DNA from: Tieghemiomyces parasiticus
Taxonomy: Eukaryota > Kickxellomycota > Dimargaritomycetes > Dimargaritales > Dimargaritaceae
Length of the DNA stretch: 64,000 nucleotides
Assembly: GCA_027575765.1 (NCBI GenBank)
Contig: JANBPT010000069.1
Location: 20,457 to 84,456, forward strand
Direction of reading: 5' to 3'
Shown here: positions 41,461-52,272 of the stretch, piece after piece
Numbering within the stretch: the stretch's first letter is position 1
How the letters are laid out: each line of letters starts with the position of its first letter
The notes under the pieces: generated by a model
What the model saw: only the letters and a program-made list of their open reading frames with translations
The model's database searches: none
Told to the model about the DNA's origin: nothing
Translations under genes and position numbers: made by a program

Positions 41461-42182
41461 AAATCCATCGTTTGCTGATACCTTTCCATACTTCGTGGCT
41501 TGTTTATTGATATCGTCTACCCCTTTCTTTCGCCCAATTTTCCGCCCTTTTGTTATTGTGCCCATCAAATATATGACGATGTAGCAACTCTTCGATTTAT
41601 ACATACCTGTTTTCCCTCTCCCTTCTAACTGCACTTTTCAATTGTATTAAAATATACAACACCACTCTACACGCTCACATTGGTTTTGGTTAAGGTCTTC
41701 CCTGGAGAAAAATAAACCCTCGCACCGTTGCTCATCCATAGACTTCTCAAAAAAAAAACGTACGGGGCTCATTACAAACAGCTTAAAATCAAGAGCTTAC
41801 CAGGAGGGGTTCTTCATGAGACCCACACCTCCACAGTATAGTCAAACCGGATCAGAGCGGGGTAAAGCTCCACGCCCCCTCGGAGTTCTGATCAGTAAGT
41901 ATCAGGCTATCAGCCGGGCCAGGTGCTGAACTGACCCCCCCCCGCGCTGAAATTAGGTATAATCCCCTGAAAAGCTGCGTAAAATTACGGGTACAGCGGC
42001 AGGGCCCATGCGGCCTAGGTGGAGGCGGGTAGTCTAAGGGTCCACGACGCAAGCCAAGTGATCTGAAACAGGATCGAGAAGCAGCTACACGCTGTAAACC
42101 TATTCTCTTCCTCGTCGTGATGAACGTTTAGAATCCCCGCCCTACGCATCTTATAAAAGCGGTGCCTGCTACCTATTTGGCC
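41461..42182. other. spacer between CsbD-like gene and orphan gene
   Basis: Holds the CsbD-like 3' UTR, a 9-base C run at 41935-41943 and a TATA box at 42152. No gene is recognised. Confidence 0.5.
42152..42158 (+). promoter_or_regulatory. TATA box of the orphan gene at 42183
   Basis: TATAAAA only about 30 bases before the first ATG, which may argue for use of the later ATG at 42285. Confidence 0.5.
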
Positions 42183-43241
42183 ATGCTATCCATTTGTCTG
42201 CCCTCGTATTCTGGCGTTATTGGCCGCCTTTTACTTCGCATCGTTCTCCAGTTATTATTTTTTGGCCAGGAGATCTTGGTCGCTATGTCTCTCAGCTTTT
42301 CTTCCTTTGGTCTGCTCAACGTAAACAGGGGGTTCCTTCTTGTTTACCACAAACACCCGGAGATTACCATTGGCGTGGAGCCCTGTGAGCACTTAAACTG
42401 CCTCCGAGGGCTCAAGACTGACGTACCAGTCTTTTACAACCTCCAGGCTCCGTTCGACGATAACAACCGGGCCGACTACAACCGCTTCCCGGCTGTAATC
42501 ACCCCGGCCGAATTGGTGGACATCCGCGCTTCTCTGGATGCCGGGTCGATGAGCCTTCAAGAGCTGATCTGTAAGCGCTGGACCGTCACCATGCGGTTCC
42601 TCCAGAGCCTGGCCCAGGATAGCCGCGTGGACGACCTGGCCTGCCAGACGAGCTTGGCGCTTCACGCGGCCATTAGTGACTTACAGCCTAACACCAATAC
42701 CGTGAGCGCCTCGGAAATCCTTCTACATATGCTTAGTTTCCCGGTCCCCACCTCGCAGGTTCCGGCAACCCTACTCGAGAATAAGAAGCAGTGCAGCGGC
42801 CTGGCTTTGTTGATCAACACCACGATGTGCTTTGACATGTTCCTCTCCGCGTGTACAAAGGATCTCAACCACCGCCCCCCACTCCGTAAACTTCTATCGC
42901 CGTACTTTGCCGGTCACCTTGAAACGGCTGTCAAGTTCCTAGAGGTTCTTATACAATGGATTACGAAGGTGACGGTTATGGTGGTGCCAGGTAATCTGAC
43001 CACGCGAGTCGCTTGGCACACAAACGCCATCGAAGGCCTGAAATTCTTGGATCGTACCTTGACCACCGCGCGGCCGCATGTACTTGCGGTTAAAGGAGGT
43101 CTCGAGCGACTGGAAGGGATGCCAGTTATCCATCACGTTGCACTGGGCCCGTATGTCGATCGCCTGGATGCCATCCACTTCCACCTCATTGATTTATTCG
43201 TTTATGTGCGCCGTTTCCGTCGCCACGTAAGAGGGCTCTAA
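42183..43241 (+). CDS. hypothetical protein, helical, unrecognised
   Basis: A single-exon ORF encodes 352 residues from ATG 42183, or 318 from the in-frame ATG at 42285. The first stretch is hydrophobic (GVIGRLLLRIVLQLLFFG), but a TATA box sits just 31 bases before the first ATG, so translation may start at 42285 (MSLSFSSFGLLNVNRG) and skip it. The remainder looks globular and helical (PAELVDIRASLDAGSMSLQE, LCTKD-type Cys sites, RRFRRHVRGL at the end). Several Cys are spread through the sequence. I do not recognise a family; it is probably lineage-restricted. Confidence 0.55.
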   Translation: MLSICLPSYSGVIGRLLLRIVLQLLFFGQEILVAMSLSFSSFGLLNVNRGFLLVYHKHPEITIGVEPCEHLNCLRGLKTDVPVFYNLQAPFDDNNRADYNRFPAVITPAELVDIRASLDAGSMSLQELICKRWTVTMRFLQSLAQDSRVDDLACQTSLALHAAISDLQPNTNTVSASEILLHMLSFPVPTSQVPATLLENKKQCSGLALLINTTMCFDMFLSACTKDLNHRPPLRKLLSPYFAGHLETAVKFLEVLIQWITKVTVMVVPGNLTTRVAWHTNAIEGLKFLDRTLTTARPHVLAVKGGLERLEGMPVIHHVALGPYVDRLDAIHFHLIDLFVYVRRFRRHVRGL

Positions 43242-43628
43242 TAGAATTCGAGTAAAGCTGTAACGCCTTGCAGGTTGCGGAATCGAAATAGTTTCTGATT
43301 CGAGCAATGGAGCGCAAACATCGGACAGCACGCTTTCTTCTAAATCCATACTGCCCCTAACCGACCCTGAAAGAATACTTTGATGTACGGGATGTCAAAC
43401 ATGACGTTCTGGGAATAACGATAATGGACACCAGACCGTTTTACTGGGACTAATGGCGACTCAGAATGTCAGCCATATTGTTATAAATATCATTTTAATT
43501 ATTGACGTTAATAAATAGGTAAATAACGGTTGAAAATAACGAAAGGGAGTAACGATTGAGTACCTAAGAGTCGAACGTTCATAAATGGAACTACCAACTA
43601 GTAATCAATAATAAAAAGCTGGAGAAAC
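43242..43628. other. AT-rich convergent spacer
   Basis: AT-rich 3' region of two convergent genes. Nothing else is recognised. Confidence 0.5.
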
Positions 43629-45311
43629 TTAGATATGGAAAGGGGTGATGCTGATGACACCGGGGATCGCTTCAAAGAGGGCAAGCTTAGACGGGTCAAA
43701 CTTGATCACCTCGTAAGCCTGCGGGATATTGATGAAAAGCGGCGGCACGAAGCAGAGGTGAGAAGCGGCCAGATGGCGGTTCAACGAGGCCAGGGCAAGA
43801 GAGTTGGCAACGAAGTGAGTGTCCTTCACCGAAATCTTGTAAGCACGGAAAGAGCGACTGAAGATGTTGCAGTGAGAGGATGTCGGCGAGGCGGCGGCCG
43901 AGGTGGTAATCACAGTGCGAGTAGGCGTAATCGTAGCAACGGTGGTGGCGTTACGAGTGGAAGTCGTGATCACGGTCGGGGTAGTGGACGTAGGGCATGG
44001 GTTAGTGGTAGCAGAGGCGGTAGGGGTAACCTCGGTGTTCTCGACGGGGGTGGTGGAGGCGGAGTCGACGGGAGTGACCTCGGTGTTCTCGACGGGGGTA
44101 GTCGAGGCGGAGTCAACGGGAGTCACCTCGGTGTTCTCGACGGGGGTGGTGGAGGCAGAGTCGACGGGAGTCACCTCGGTGTTCTCGACGGGGGTGGTGG
44201 AGGACGCGCACGGGGTAGTGCTGGCGGAGTCAACGGGGGTGACCTCGGTGTTCTCGACGGGGGTGGTGGAGGCGGAGTCAACGGGAGTCACCTCGGTGTT
44301 CTCGACGGGGGTAGTCGAGGCGGAGTCAACGGGAGTGACCTCGGTGTTCTCGACGGGGGTGGTGGAGGCAGAGTCGACGGGAGTCACCTCGGTGTTCTCG
44401 ACGGGGGTGGTGGAGGACGCGCACGGGGTAGTGCTGGCGGAGTCAACGGGGGTGACCTCGGTGTTCTCGACGGGGGTGGTGGAGGCGGAGTCAACGGGAG
44501 TCACCTCGGTGTTCTCGACGGGGGTAGTCNNNNNNNNNNNNNNNNNNNNNNNNNNNNNNNNNNNNNNNNNNNNNNNNNNNNNNNNNNNNNNNNNNNNNNN
44601 NNNNNNNNNNNNNNNNNNNNNNNNNNGGGTAGTGCTGGCGGAGTCAACGGGGGTGACCTCGGTGTTCTCAACGGGAGTAGTCGAGGCGGAGTCAGTGGGG
44701 GTGACCTCGGTGTTCTCGACGGGGGTAGTCGAGGCAGAGTCGACGGGAGTCACTTCGGTGTTCTCAACGGGGGTGGTCGAGGCGGAGTCGGTGGGGGTGA
44801 CCGAATTATCGTTGCCAGGGTTGCTTACTGTGTAACCAGGAGTTAACGAGGAAGTGGGTACGATCTCGGTGTTCTCGACGGGGGTGGTGGAGGCAGAGTC
44901 GACGGGAGTCACCTCGGTGTTCTCAACGGGGGTGGTCGAGGCGGAGTCGACGGGAGTCACCTCGGTGTTCTCGACGGGGGTGGTCAAGGCGGAGTCGGTG
45001 GGGGTGACCGAATTATCGTTGCCAGGGTTGCGTACTGTGTAACCAGGAGTTACCGAGGAAGTGGGCACGATCTCGGTGTTTTCCACTGGAGTGGTGGTTG
45101 GATTCTCATTGCCAGGGTTGCTGACGGAAAAGCTGGGGGTGGCTGATACCGACGGAACGACTAGTGTGTTAGGTCTGCAGCGTCTAGGGGCATCACGCTT
45201 GGCAAGATACGACAAACCAACATCATCACATTCAAAGGCAGCAGGCCCAGCAGACACGTAAGTCTGCTGCATGGCCGCCATGGCCAAGAGGGCGACGATC
45301 GAAACTCTCAT
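43629..45311 (-). CDS. secreted mucin-like repeat protein with C-terminal I9-like segment
   Basis: An ORF of 560 residues (length uncertain because of an assembly gap at 44530-44626) starts with a signal peptide (MRVSIVALLAMAAMQQTYVSAG). Residues about 20-50 form a Cys-containing start. The middle is a tandem array of a 16-residue unit, TTPVENTEVTPVDSAS, with variants (TPTDSAS, EIVPTSS) and interspersed TTPCASS and SVxPGYTVxNPGNDN units. Such Thr/Ser/Pro repeats are usual in O-glycosylated fungal surface stalks. The last 80 residues are non-repetitive: YKISVKDTHFVANSLALASL, then INIPQAYEVIKFDPSKLALF and EAIPGVISITPFHI. The pattern (YxVxxKD, hydrophobic strand, EAIPGVxSITP) resembles the peptidase inhibitor I9 / subtilisin propeptide fold. 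No GPI tail is present. The I9 comparison is inference. Confidence 0.7.
   Translation of the reverse strand: MRVSIVALLAMAAMQQTYVSAGPAAFECDDVGLSYLAKRDAPRRCRPNTLVVPSVSATPSFSVSNPGNENPTTTPVENTEIVPTSSVTPGYTVRNPGNDNSVTPTDSALTTPVENTEVTPVDSASTTPVENTEVTPVDSASTTPVENTEIVPTSSLTPGYTVSNPGNDNSVTPTDSASTTPVENTEVTPVDSASTTPVENTEVTPTDSASTTPVENTEVTPVDSASTTXXXXXXXXXXXXXXXXXXXXXXXXXXXXXXXXXTTPVENTEVTPVDSASTTPVENTEVTPVDSASTTPCASSTTPVENTEVTPVDSASTTPVENTEVTPVDSASTTPVENTEVTPVDSASTTPVENTEVTPVDSASTTPCASSTTPVENTEVTPVDSASTTPVENTEVTPVDSASTTPVENTEVTPVDSASTTPVENTEVTPTASATTNPCPTSTTPTVITTSTRNATTVATITPTRTVITTSAAASPTSSHCNIFSRSFRAYKISVKDTHFVANSLALASLNRHLAASHLCFVPPLFINIPQAYEVIKFDPSKLALFEAIPGVISITPFHI
44021..45105 (-). repeat. 48-bp coding tandem repeat array
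   Basis: Near-identical 48-base units encode TTPVENTEVTPVDSAS. A higher-order period of four units plus a short TTPCASS insert recurs at least twice (TTPCASS at about 44200 and 44415). The array is interrupted by the N gap, so the copy number is a minimum. Confidence 0.9.
44530..44626. other. assembly gap (97 N) inside the repeat array
   Basis: A run of N lies within near-identical repeats. The frame is kept on both sides. The true length of the protein is unknown. Confidence 0.99.
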
Positions 45312-45527
45312 GCTGAGCAGTGCTGAATTAATATGTCAGTAAGTTACGATGCTGAATTAAGGGAGAGGTAGTTGTTATGGAAGGATAGAATGGAGGGTCG
45401 TAAAGCGGTAAACGGGGTCGTAAGAAATTAACGTTAAGGTGGATATGAAAGTGTCCCAGGAGGGAATAAGCAGCCTAAACTACTTCTGTTGCCTAGTGTG
45501 CTTATGGCAGTATTCCGTGTGGGTCGC

Positions 45528-45535
45528 TTTATATA
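45528..45535 (-). promoter_or_regulatory. TATA box of the repeat-protein gene
   Basis: TATATAAA on the minus strand about 220 bases upstream of the ATG at 45311. Confidence 0.5.
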
Positions 45536-45828
45536 TACGTGAGTGGATGACTCGGCTGGCTTGGTGGCTATAGTGGGCAATCCATTCCCATCGCTTAGCT
45601 CGGAGAAGGGATAATGTGAAGTGGACTAGCATCCATCAGTATTGTGGGCCAAGGGGTGGAGGGGCTCAGAAGCTGCCAGCAATGAGGCTAGGGCCACACG
45701 GTCTATGAAGGCCGCCTTTTCCTTAACGAGATAAGGAAATCGTATTTCATGTGTGGCCACTCCACCTACATTCGCTCCTTTGTGTTATTTTCCCATCATA
45801 GCTGCTCGGCTTCTCGACATCATCGGCA

Positions 45829-46198
45829 ATGAGCCTTCGTGAGTTTGAGCCAGTATAGAGTATATTCCCGCCACATATTTCCCTCCCCATGCAACCCGCC
45901 CAACGCTCAGCACGTCATAATCTCCATATCTTTACCTTCATTCTTTTCTCTACATAGTGAAGAAAATCATGGTTTATCGACATGGCGAAAGAGTAAGTAG
46001 ACATTGCAGCATTTCTTAAGGTAGCAGCGAGCGGTGACCCGGCGGTAATATTCGACCGGCGCACATCCCCGTTGGCTCTGATACTGTCCATACTCCGACT
46101 TCAGAACCTGCCCTACCAGTCTACACATGCTTGAACCCCTGACAAGATATGGCTGTTTGACCTACCATCTTAGCATTATTCAATGTGGGAATGGGTAT
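45829..46198 (+). pseudogene. possible RHGER-type histidine phosphatase remnant or multi-exon gene
   Basis: ATG AGC CTT C followed by donor GTGAGT (45840) and acceptor CTACATAG (45957) joins to a 31-base exon reading LKKIMVYRHGER before donor GTAAGT (45992). RHGER is the catalytic histidine signature of the phosphoglycerate mutase/acid phosphatase superfamily. About 140 bases on, HMLEPLTRYGCL resembles the downstream PLTxxG motif. I could not join the two in frame, nor find the later SGH or SHG motif. It may be a decayed gene or a gene with many small exons. Only the motif matches are seen; the rest is inference. Confidence 0.3.
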
Positions 46199-46804
46199 CG
46201 AAGGTAGAATTAGACCTTGGAGGATCGTCATTGTTTTTGGTGCTCTGACTGGACCCAACACTGACGATCAACCTAGCATTCTTCCCTTTTTGTCGCACAT
46301 TCCGTACCTCACTTCAAGGCCAGCGGGCCTTAGCATTTGCGCAATACCTGTCCCATAGCCCCTCCCTTCATAGATTTTTCATCCCAATCCCAATTAGATT
46401 CATGCACGGGCTTGACGATGGCCTGGATGATTATTTAGAAGGTGCATTGGCAGCTTTCTTGGATAAAACTCGTTTTAGTGGTATGACTGGTGTAGCAACC
46501 TCCAAAGGAAGGTAGTGTCAAAGAAAAGCAGAGTTAATGGCGGGCTTAAAGCTACCAATAATGGACATCGTTGAACGCTTCTATTCCTTTTTTTGCTCCC
46601 AGCGAACAGTGCTAGTATTAGCCCTCCGGAGGTGAGTCAACAATAAAGCACCATCTATAATCCCTTCTAGCTACCGCCGCTGTGTCGATCTAGCTACAAG
46701 TTGGACGGCAATTACGGAATCCGGTGTTATGAACATCAAGCAACTATTGTTCCGGCTCCAAGTGGTATGCTCCTGTATTAACACCTGGTCTGTTGTTACC
46801 CGAC

Positions 46805-47056
46805 TTATCGCAACGGTTGATTACCTTCTTCTACCAGGATAGGACTTGCATAGACGGCGGATAGGTATACGGTCATTGGCCTCAGCATAAACTCCAGTTT
46901 CCCTTCGCGTTCGATTGTAACCACCTGGTTCTCCGAAGAGTCGATGTAGCCTTGGCCTGGGAATTTTCGTGTCATCATATAGGTTTTTTTCTCGATCTTC
47001 ATGTACAGTCTAGCGACAGCCACCATGTAGGGATATAGACCGACATGCTGCAGCAT
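46805..47056 (-). CDS. possible small protein, unrecognised
   Basis: An 83-codon ORF from a true ATG. It reads GLYPYMVAVARLYMKIEKK and later REGKLEFMLRPMTVYLSAVY, with a balanced composition unlike chance ORFs nearby. No family is recognised and it lies in a gene-poor stretch, so it could be a fragment of a decayed gene. Confidence 0.25.
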   Translation of the reverse strand: MLQHVGLYPYMVAVARLYMKIEKKTYMMTRKFPGQGYIDSSENQVVTIEREGKLEFMLRPMTVYLSAVYASPILVEEGNQPLR

Positions 47057-48952
47057 ATAAGAAATTGAGCCACATGTAACTGCGTTGACACTCTACGCGC
47101 TGATGATTTAGACTGCCTGGAAGGTGTGGTTATATAGTGAGAATAATTTACGGCCGGTGTGAGGTTAGGCCGCTGCTGTGTTCATATTGGCTACTAGTCA
47201 AATGTAATATTTAATATTCCCCTCGGGATGGCATGCTGTACCAGTATGGAAGCAAACGCAACGTGAGATACTCGGCCTTTCGAACAGTTCATGTAGAACA
47301 ATAACGCTCTCAACGTCGGATTGTCGCCAGTGGCCAATTTCGGCGAACACCGCTTCTCCGCCTGCTCAAGGCTTCCCTTATCAGCCCCCCTAATCGGGAC
47401 GGATGCTGGGATTGCCCGCCAACCATGAGAGACTTGGGGGAAGAGACACTGTAACGGAAACGAGGGAGAAGCTGCGAGCCGTGAAATTATTGTCAGCCTG
47501 CCTGCACGCATGGTCGCCATGAAGTGAAACAGTTAATAAGAGGCTTGGTCGCGGAGGTGCCAATGTTTACTGGACCATATCTTTTCGAGACGACGGCCCA
47601 ATTGACGAGCAGGAGTATAAGCTAGCATTTGGGGATCTGCCAGGTGAGATTAACGCTTGCGGCGGGATTGCCGGGCTCTTCTCACACATTCCTTCAATTA
47701 AGAACAATCTTTGCGGCAGAGCGGGCTTCACTTTCACTTACATGTCCTAACATTCCCATCGCAAGCACCATGTATGTTGGTGGTAGGGCAGCGTGACATA
47801 AGGATTATGGTGAGGGATTGTCAGAGTGGCATATCCGCTGTCATACCCACTTTCACTTGGCAGAAGAAAGAAGAACGCCAGATCGCTTCCAGTAGGGAAC
47901 AGGGGGGGGTTATTGAACGCCGTGTAAAATGCCGCGACTGTAATAGTGAAGACGGTGGCCATTGTATATCCAACTCAAAGAAAAAAAAAACTCTGGTGGA
48001 GAGAATGTAGTTCCAGTCGGCCGTGGGGGGGGAGTCCCCGGCAGTAGGGGGGGACATTGTGTAGATCAAATTTGGTTTCAGGCGCTGATGCATCCGGTGA
48101 ACAATAGAGGTAGAATTCAAGTAAGAGGAATGTGGAAGTGCACCTATTCACGTGTGCGTCTTAACCACCAGGTACGCCGAGATACATATCGTGCGAGTCG
48201 TGCATTTCATGGCAATAGATTCTGTGAACAACTGTACCCCATGCGTATTAATATCATAAACTTCAGATGTAACCTCAGTGGCTGTGTATGCGTGATTAGA
48301 TAGAGCTCCAATGGACTTGATGGGTGAGAGAATCGGCTCGCACCGCCGTTGACCCGTTTTTGAGCATGAGGTACAGGTTGACTAGTCCAAGTTAATTCAT
48401 GCGGAGCGTCAGGGGGTTCAAAACATTCACACGGCTAGATCGAACTGATGTACACGATCTTCGCGCACAACTACCCTTGGGAAACTGGTAGTACAATTGC
48501 TGATGGGCAGCCGCTTGGTCCCAGGACACGCAGGCACTATAATAAGCTAAAGAAAAAGGATGAGTACCTCGCTATCTGAACTAGCGAGAATATGTACTAC
48601 TTTATCTCTCAGATATGTTTTGTTGATGGCTTTATTCACAATCGGCTGCGATTCGGCGAGCCAGCCCGCGTACTACTAATGGTGAATATCGTTCATGAGC
48701 TTCATATGTAGCACATCAAAGGGTCAGGTAGGTATACGAGGTACACAGGTGGAAGAAGCATATAATTTCACCGTTGGCAAGAATAACAGAAGTCGGGTGT
48801 GTATCAGTTACAGACATAGTAGAAATAAAGCAAGTAAAAAAAAGAGTGGCAATAACGTTTTGCGTAGGAGTGTCAAGGGCCTACGGTGCTATCAGAAATG
48901 ACATATGGAAGTAGCTTATTGCTCCCAGTTCAACCTCTCTACCCTAATTGAC

Positions 48953-49477
48953 TTAGAGCTGGCCCATAGCCAGCACACCCGCAACAAGAGCGAGGAGACC
49001 GGCGTTGACATGCCCACCCACCGTGGCCGCGCCACTCTCGCTCGAGTAGTCGGAGCTGGATGACGAAGCCTTGCTTTGGAGGGAGGCCGTCGACGAAGCA
49101 CTGGTGGGCTTGGCGGTAGCGGTCGCGGTGTTCTTAGTGGGACTGGCCTCCGTTGTGGTCTGGGCGGACACGTCACTCTTGATAGTTTCGGTAACCGAGG
49201 CCAAGGAAGCTGGATCCGATGAGGAAGCGGCCTTGTTGTCGCTGGCGGTGGTGCTGGGTTCAGAAGCGCTGGTGCTGTCGGAGGCCTTCGCCGACAGGGC
49301 CGGGTTGACCACGTCTACCGGGTCAGCCAGGGAGATGGCAGCGACCTCAGCGGTGCCCTGGGTTTCAGAGGCACCCTCGGCGGCGGTCGTCGAGATTTCT
49401 GTGTTGGTGGTATCGGTCTGGGCCATGGCTGAGACGGCCAGGAAGGCGAACATGATGACAGCGGAGGAAGTACGCAT
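48953..49477 (-). CDS. GPI-anchored Ser/Thr-rich cell-surface protein
   Basis: A 174-residue protein begins at ATG 49477 with a clear signal peptide (MRTSSAVIMFAFLAVSAMAQ). The body is almost entirely Ser/Thr/Ala with Asp and Lys (TASDNKAASSSDPASLAS, TATATAKPTSASSTASLQ). The C-terminus has small residues followed by a hydrophobic stretch (GGHVNAGLLALVAGVLAMGQL), the layout of a GPI-attachment signal. It is probably an O-glycosylated wall or membrane mannoprotein. Upstream in-frame codons are not ATG apart from non-ATG starts, and TATAAA lies 240 bases upstream (49717). Family is not recognisable because of low complexity. Confidence 0.75.
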   Translation of the reverse strand: MRTSSAVIMFAFLAVSAMAQTDTTNTEISTTAAEGASETQGTAEVAAISLADPVDVVNPALSAKASDSTSASEPSTTASDNKAASSSDPASLASVTETIKSDVSAQTTTEASPTKNTATATAKPTSASSTASLQSKASSSSSDYSSESGAATVGGHVNAGLLALVAGVLAMGQL

Positions 49478-52272
49478 ATTGGCCGTGTTATGGGTCGTGA
49501 ACAAATACGGTAAAGTCGGATGAAGAGAGCGGCGTTGCGGCGGCGTAAACCTAATGAGGGGGTGGGCGGGTAGGCTGGAAATAGGTAGTGACAAGTGGGA
49601 CCAGCTGGAGAGGGGAAGTATAGCGACAAGTAGTCAGGGCGGTGGATTGGTAGATAGCTAAAGGAGTGGAGAGCGATCGAATGGTGATTATCCAAAGTAT
49701 GGCGGCCGGTGGTCAATTTATAAGGTTCGTGTATCAAAGAGAGGAAGACAGGGAAAGCGACTTTCATGGTAGGGATGCGCGAAGTTGGCGACGTAAATGA
49801 AGGGAAGGCAGGCCGACTGGTGGCTTTCAAAATCTATGGTGCGGGATCCTGCCGGTCCCTCCCCTCTCTCCCCCATTCTCTCTGCCGAAAGATCGGTCGG
49901 CAATAATACGAGTGGTAGGAATTGACAATCACGACTATACTGTACAGTGCCGTGCTGCTCTACGATTCGACAGGCACAGGCTATGATCGGGCAGATGATC
50001 GCCAGGGTCCTGTTATTCCATCTCCACACCCGGACTTGAACTTCCGCCTCTGTCCCTCTCCGTATTCTCTACCCTCTCCTGTCCCCTTCTGCCCTCACGC
50101 TTTAGTGCCAAGACAGGCATCCGTCTATGGGCCAAACGCTTCTGCCCATGTTATAAATTAATTGGAGGGTCCCAAGCTTTGACATGACGCAAGGGAGTTT
50201 TTCACGGTGCCTTTCTTGTCTCCCTTTCTCTTCTCCGTTGCCTTTCACTTCCCCACCAGGCCTTCACTTCTAAAAGACCCCGAATGGATCGGGTCTTCGG
50301 TTAAACTGAAGTAGTGAGAGAGAGATAAAATAGCCGACGGTTTCATCGTGAGCCAACGAATAGCTTGGCGCTATAGTCAAATCAATATACCTCTCTGGCG
50401 GACACACCACATTTGCTCGTCTGCTGTCGTAGCGGCCTAACTGTCCGGCGCGAACGTTCGATGAGGATTATCTCCGAGGATGTGCGACGCGCTAGACCAC
50501 CTTCGAATTGTATTTTTAGTGCTTGTCACATTGCCACTTAACATCGGTTCGAACGTTCCTGCACCCTATGGTAAGTAGTATATGCGCGGGAGGAGGTTTA
50601 CCGATCAAATGAGGCCTCGCCTCTCTATCCACAGTCAGCATCACGCTCGTTTATTTCTTTTTTATCCGGTGCCGCTGACGAGTCCTACTGATAGAGCGGC
50701 GCCCTCCTCCTCCTCTGTGGTCCGGGACCGCCGCTCTTGTATGTCTACCCGCCATGGCGCGAACAAGGCCACTTCATTACTTACTCTTGGACTGTGAGGC
50801 GGGCGCATTATTTCTAGGCTAACAAGAAAGGCAGCACGCCTGCCGCGAGAGCCCATGACTGACGGTGGGCCCGCAAGCTGGCCCCGCGTTTTGGGTCTTG
50901 GTTGGAATATAATAATAAGAGGTGAAAAGAAAGGGAGGGGCGGGGGCACCCAGTCGGGTGAACACAAAGGTTACTTCTTTCAACAAAGGATAATGCCGGC
51001 AACTCAAGGTCAGCTCACCGGCGAGACTTTCGGCACACCTTGCACCCCGTTCACTTAACCATCGATCCACCGCAGGTGTTCGCCCATGCATATCCATAGC
51101 TATAATCGTCAATTATTTATGTTACTAACTCTGAGTTGGTCAGATATAACGTAGCCCGTGGTGAGTCTTATCGTGGCCACATGGCGGCTATCACCGGCTC
51201 AGGCAGTCCTCCGTAGATGTAGTTATACCATACTCTATTGACGGTACCAACATTTACTGTAAGCTGGTGGCTGATGGTGGAAAGGCAACATTGCCAATTT
51301 CTAGAAAACGTTAGAGCCTGTACCGCAGTTCGTGTGGATCGGAGTCGGTAGCCTTCTCGACCGCGGGTATCTTGGCCAGCGCCTCCGCTGGTGAGTTGAG
51401 TAGACCTAAATCGATCGTATCTGGCAGAATTTTTAGGAGTCAGACTGTCGGCACGGTGGCAGGGGGGAGGGCATGTGGGGATTGTGGTGGGATCGGAAAC
51501 CGAAGAGGATAGTACAAAATCCACCACGCCGTCTTAAGTCTGGTCCGGTCGGCAAGGTATGGGTTCGGTTGGATCCCGGCTGGCTAGGGCGCACAGGGTA
51601 GCTAAGGTTAGGGGTTATTTACAGACAATAGACTAATGCACGATACTGGTTGGTGAGGAGTGAGGGACATCATAGCTAGAAGATGTAACAGCGTAACCAT
51701 TTAAGTAAAGATGGAGAAGCCGTGCGGGTTAATCGGCGATGAATATAAAAAGACGGCAACACTGAGCGTATGTGTGCTGCCGTGCTGTGTCGTATGGCTG
51801 AAGCTAGACTTGAAAACAAGTTTGCCATTACGCGCCCAAAGGCACCGGAAGAAACACGTATCAGCAACTGATGCTCAAAGTGCCAGAATGTGCTCTACTG
51901 TACTATCGTAGTACGACTTGCGGCTGGAACCGGTATGGGTAAAAATTTTGCCAGTGTCATCACAGTTCGCCACGCTGTAGTAGCAGCAGACTATAAAAGC
52001 CGGGACATCCATCGAGCTTTATAACGGGGGCAGAAAGTGTAAACTAGAGTCTTCCCACTCCATATACATAAACTCGGGTACCATGCATCACCGACGAGTT
52101 CCCTTGCACTTTTTATAGTGTTGACGAAAATCCGGCATGTAAGCTTTTTTATTGCAGCCAGACGACATTGGCATAAGTTAACCAAAACATGATACTGCCA
52201 ACACCACCAAACAATCATTATGGGAAAAATAAACTAAAGAAAATTTGAGCAGTATAACCTATATCACAGGGT
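49478..52272. other. gene-poor intergenic region
   Basis: About 2.8 kb between the GPI-protein gene promoter and the 3' end of the transporter gene. Apart from the TATA box I see no coding region, RNA gene or repeat. Confidence 0.5.
49717..49722 (-). promoter_or_regulatory. TATA box of the GPI-protein gene
   Basis: TATAAA on the minus strand about 240 bases upstream of the ATG at 49477. Confidence 0.45.

Larger units (their letters stand above)
45312..48952. other. gene-poor accessory region
   Basis: About 3.6 kb. It holds the TATA box at 45528, the RHGER-like fragment at 45829 and the small ORF at 46805. From 47100 to 48900 I see no coding feature, RNA gene or repeat. Composition is more AT-rich than in the housekeeping part. 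Confidence 0.5.

Noticed and set aside
43635..44846. Plus-strand Gly/Val-rich ORFs opposite the repeat array
   Set aside because: They are mirror frames of the tandem repeat; the minus frame has the signal peptide, TATA box and non-repetitive ends.
51168..51527. 119-codon minus-strand ORF
   Set aside because: No ATG start and no recognisable feature.
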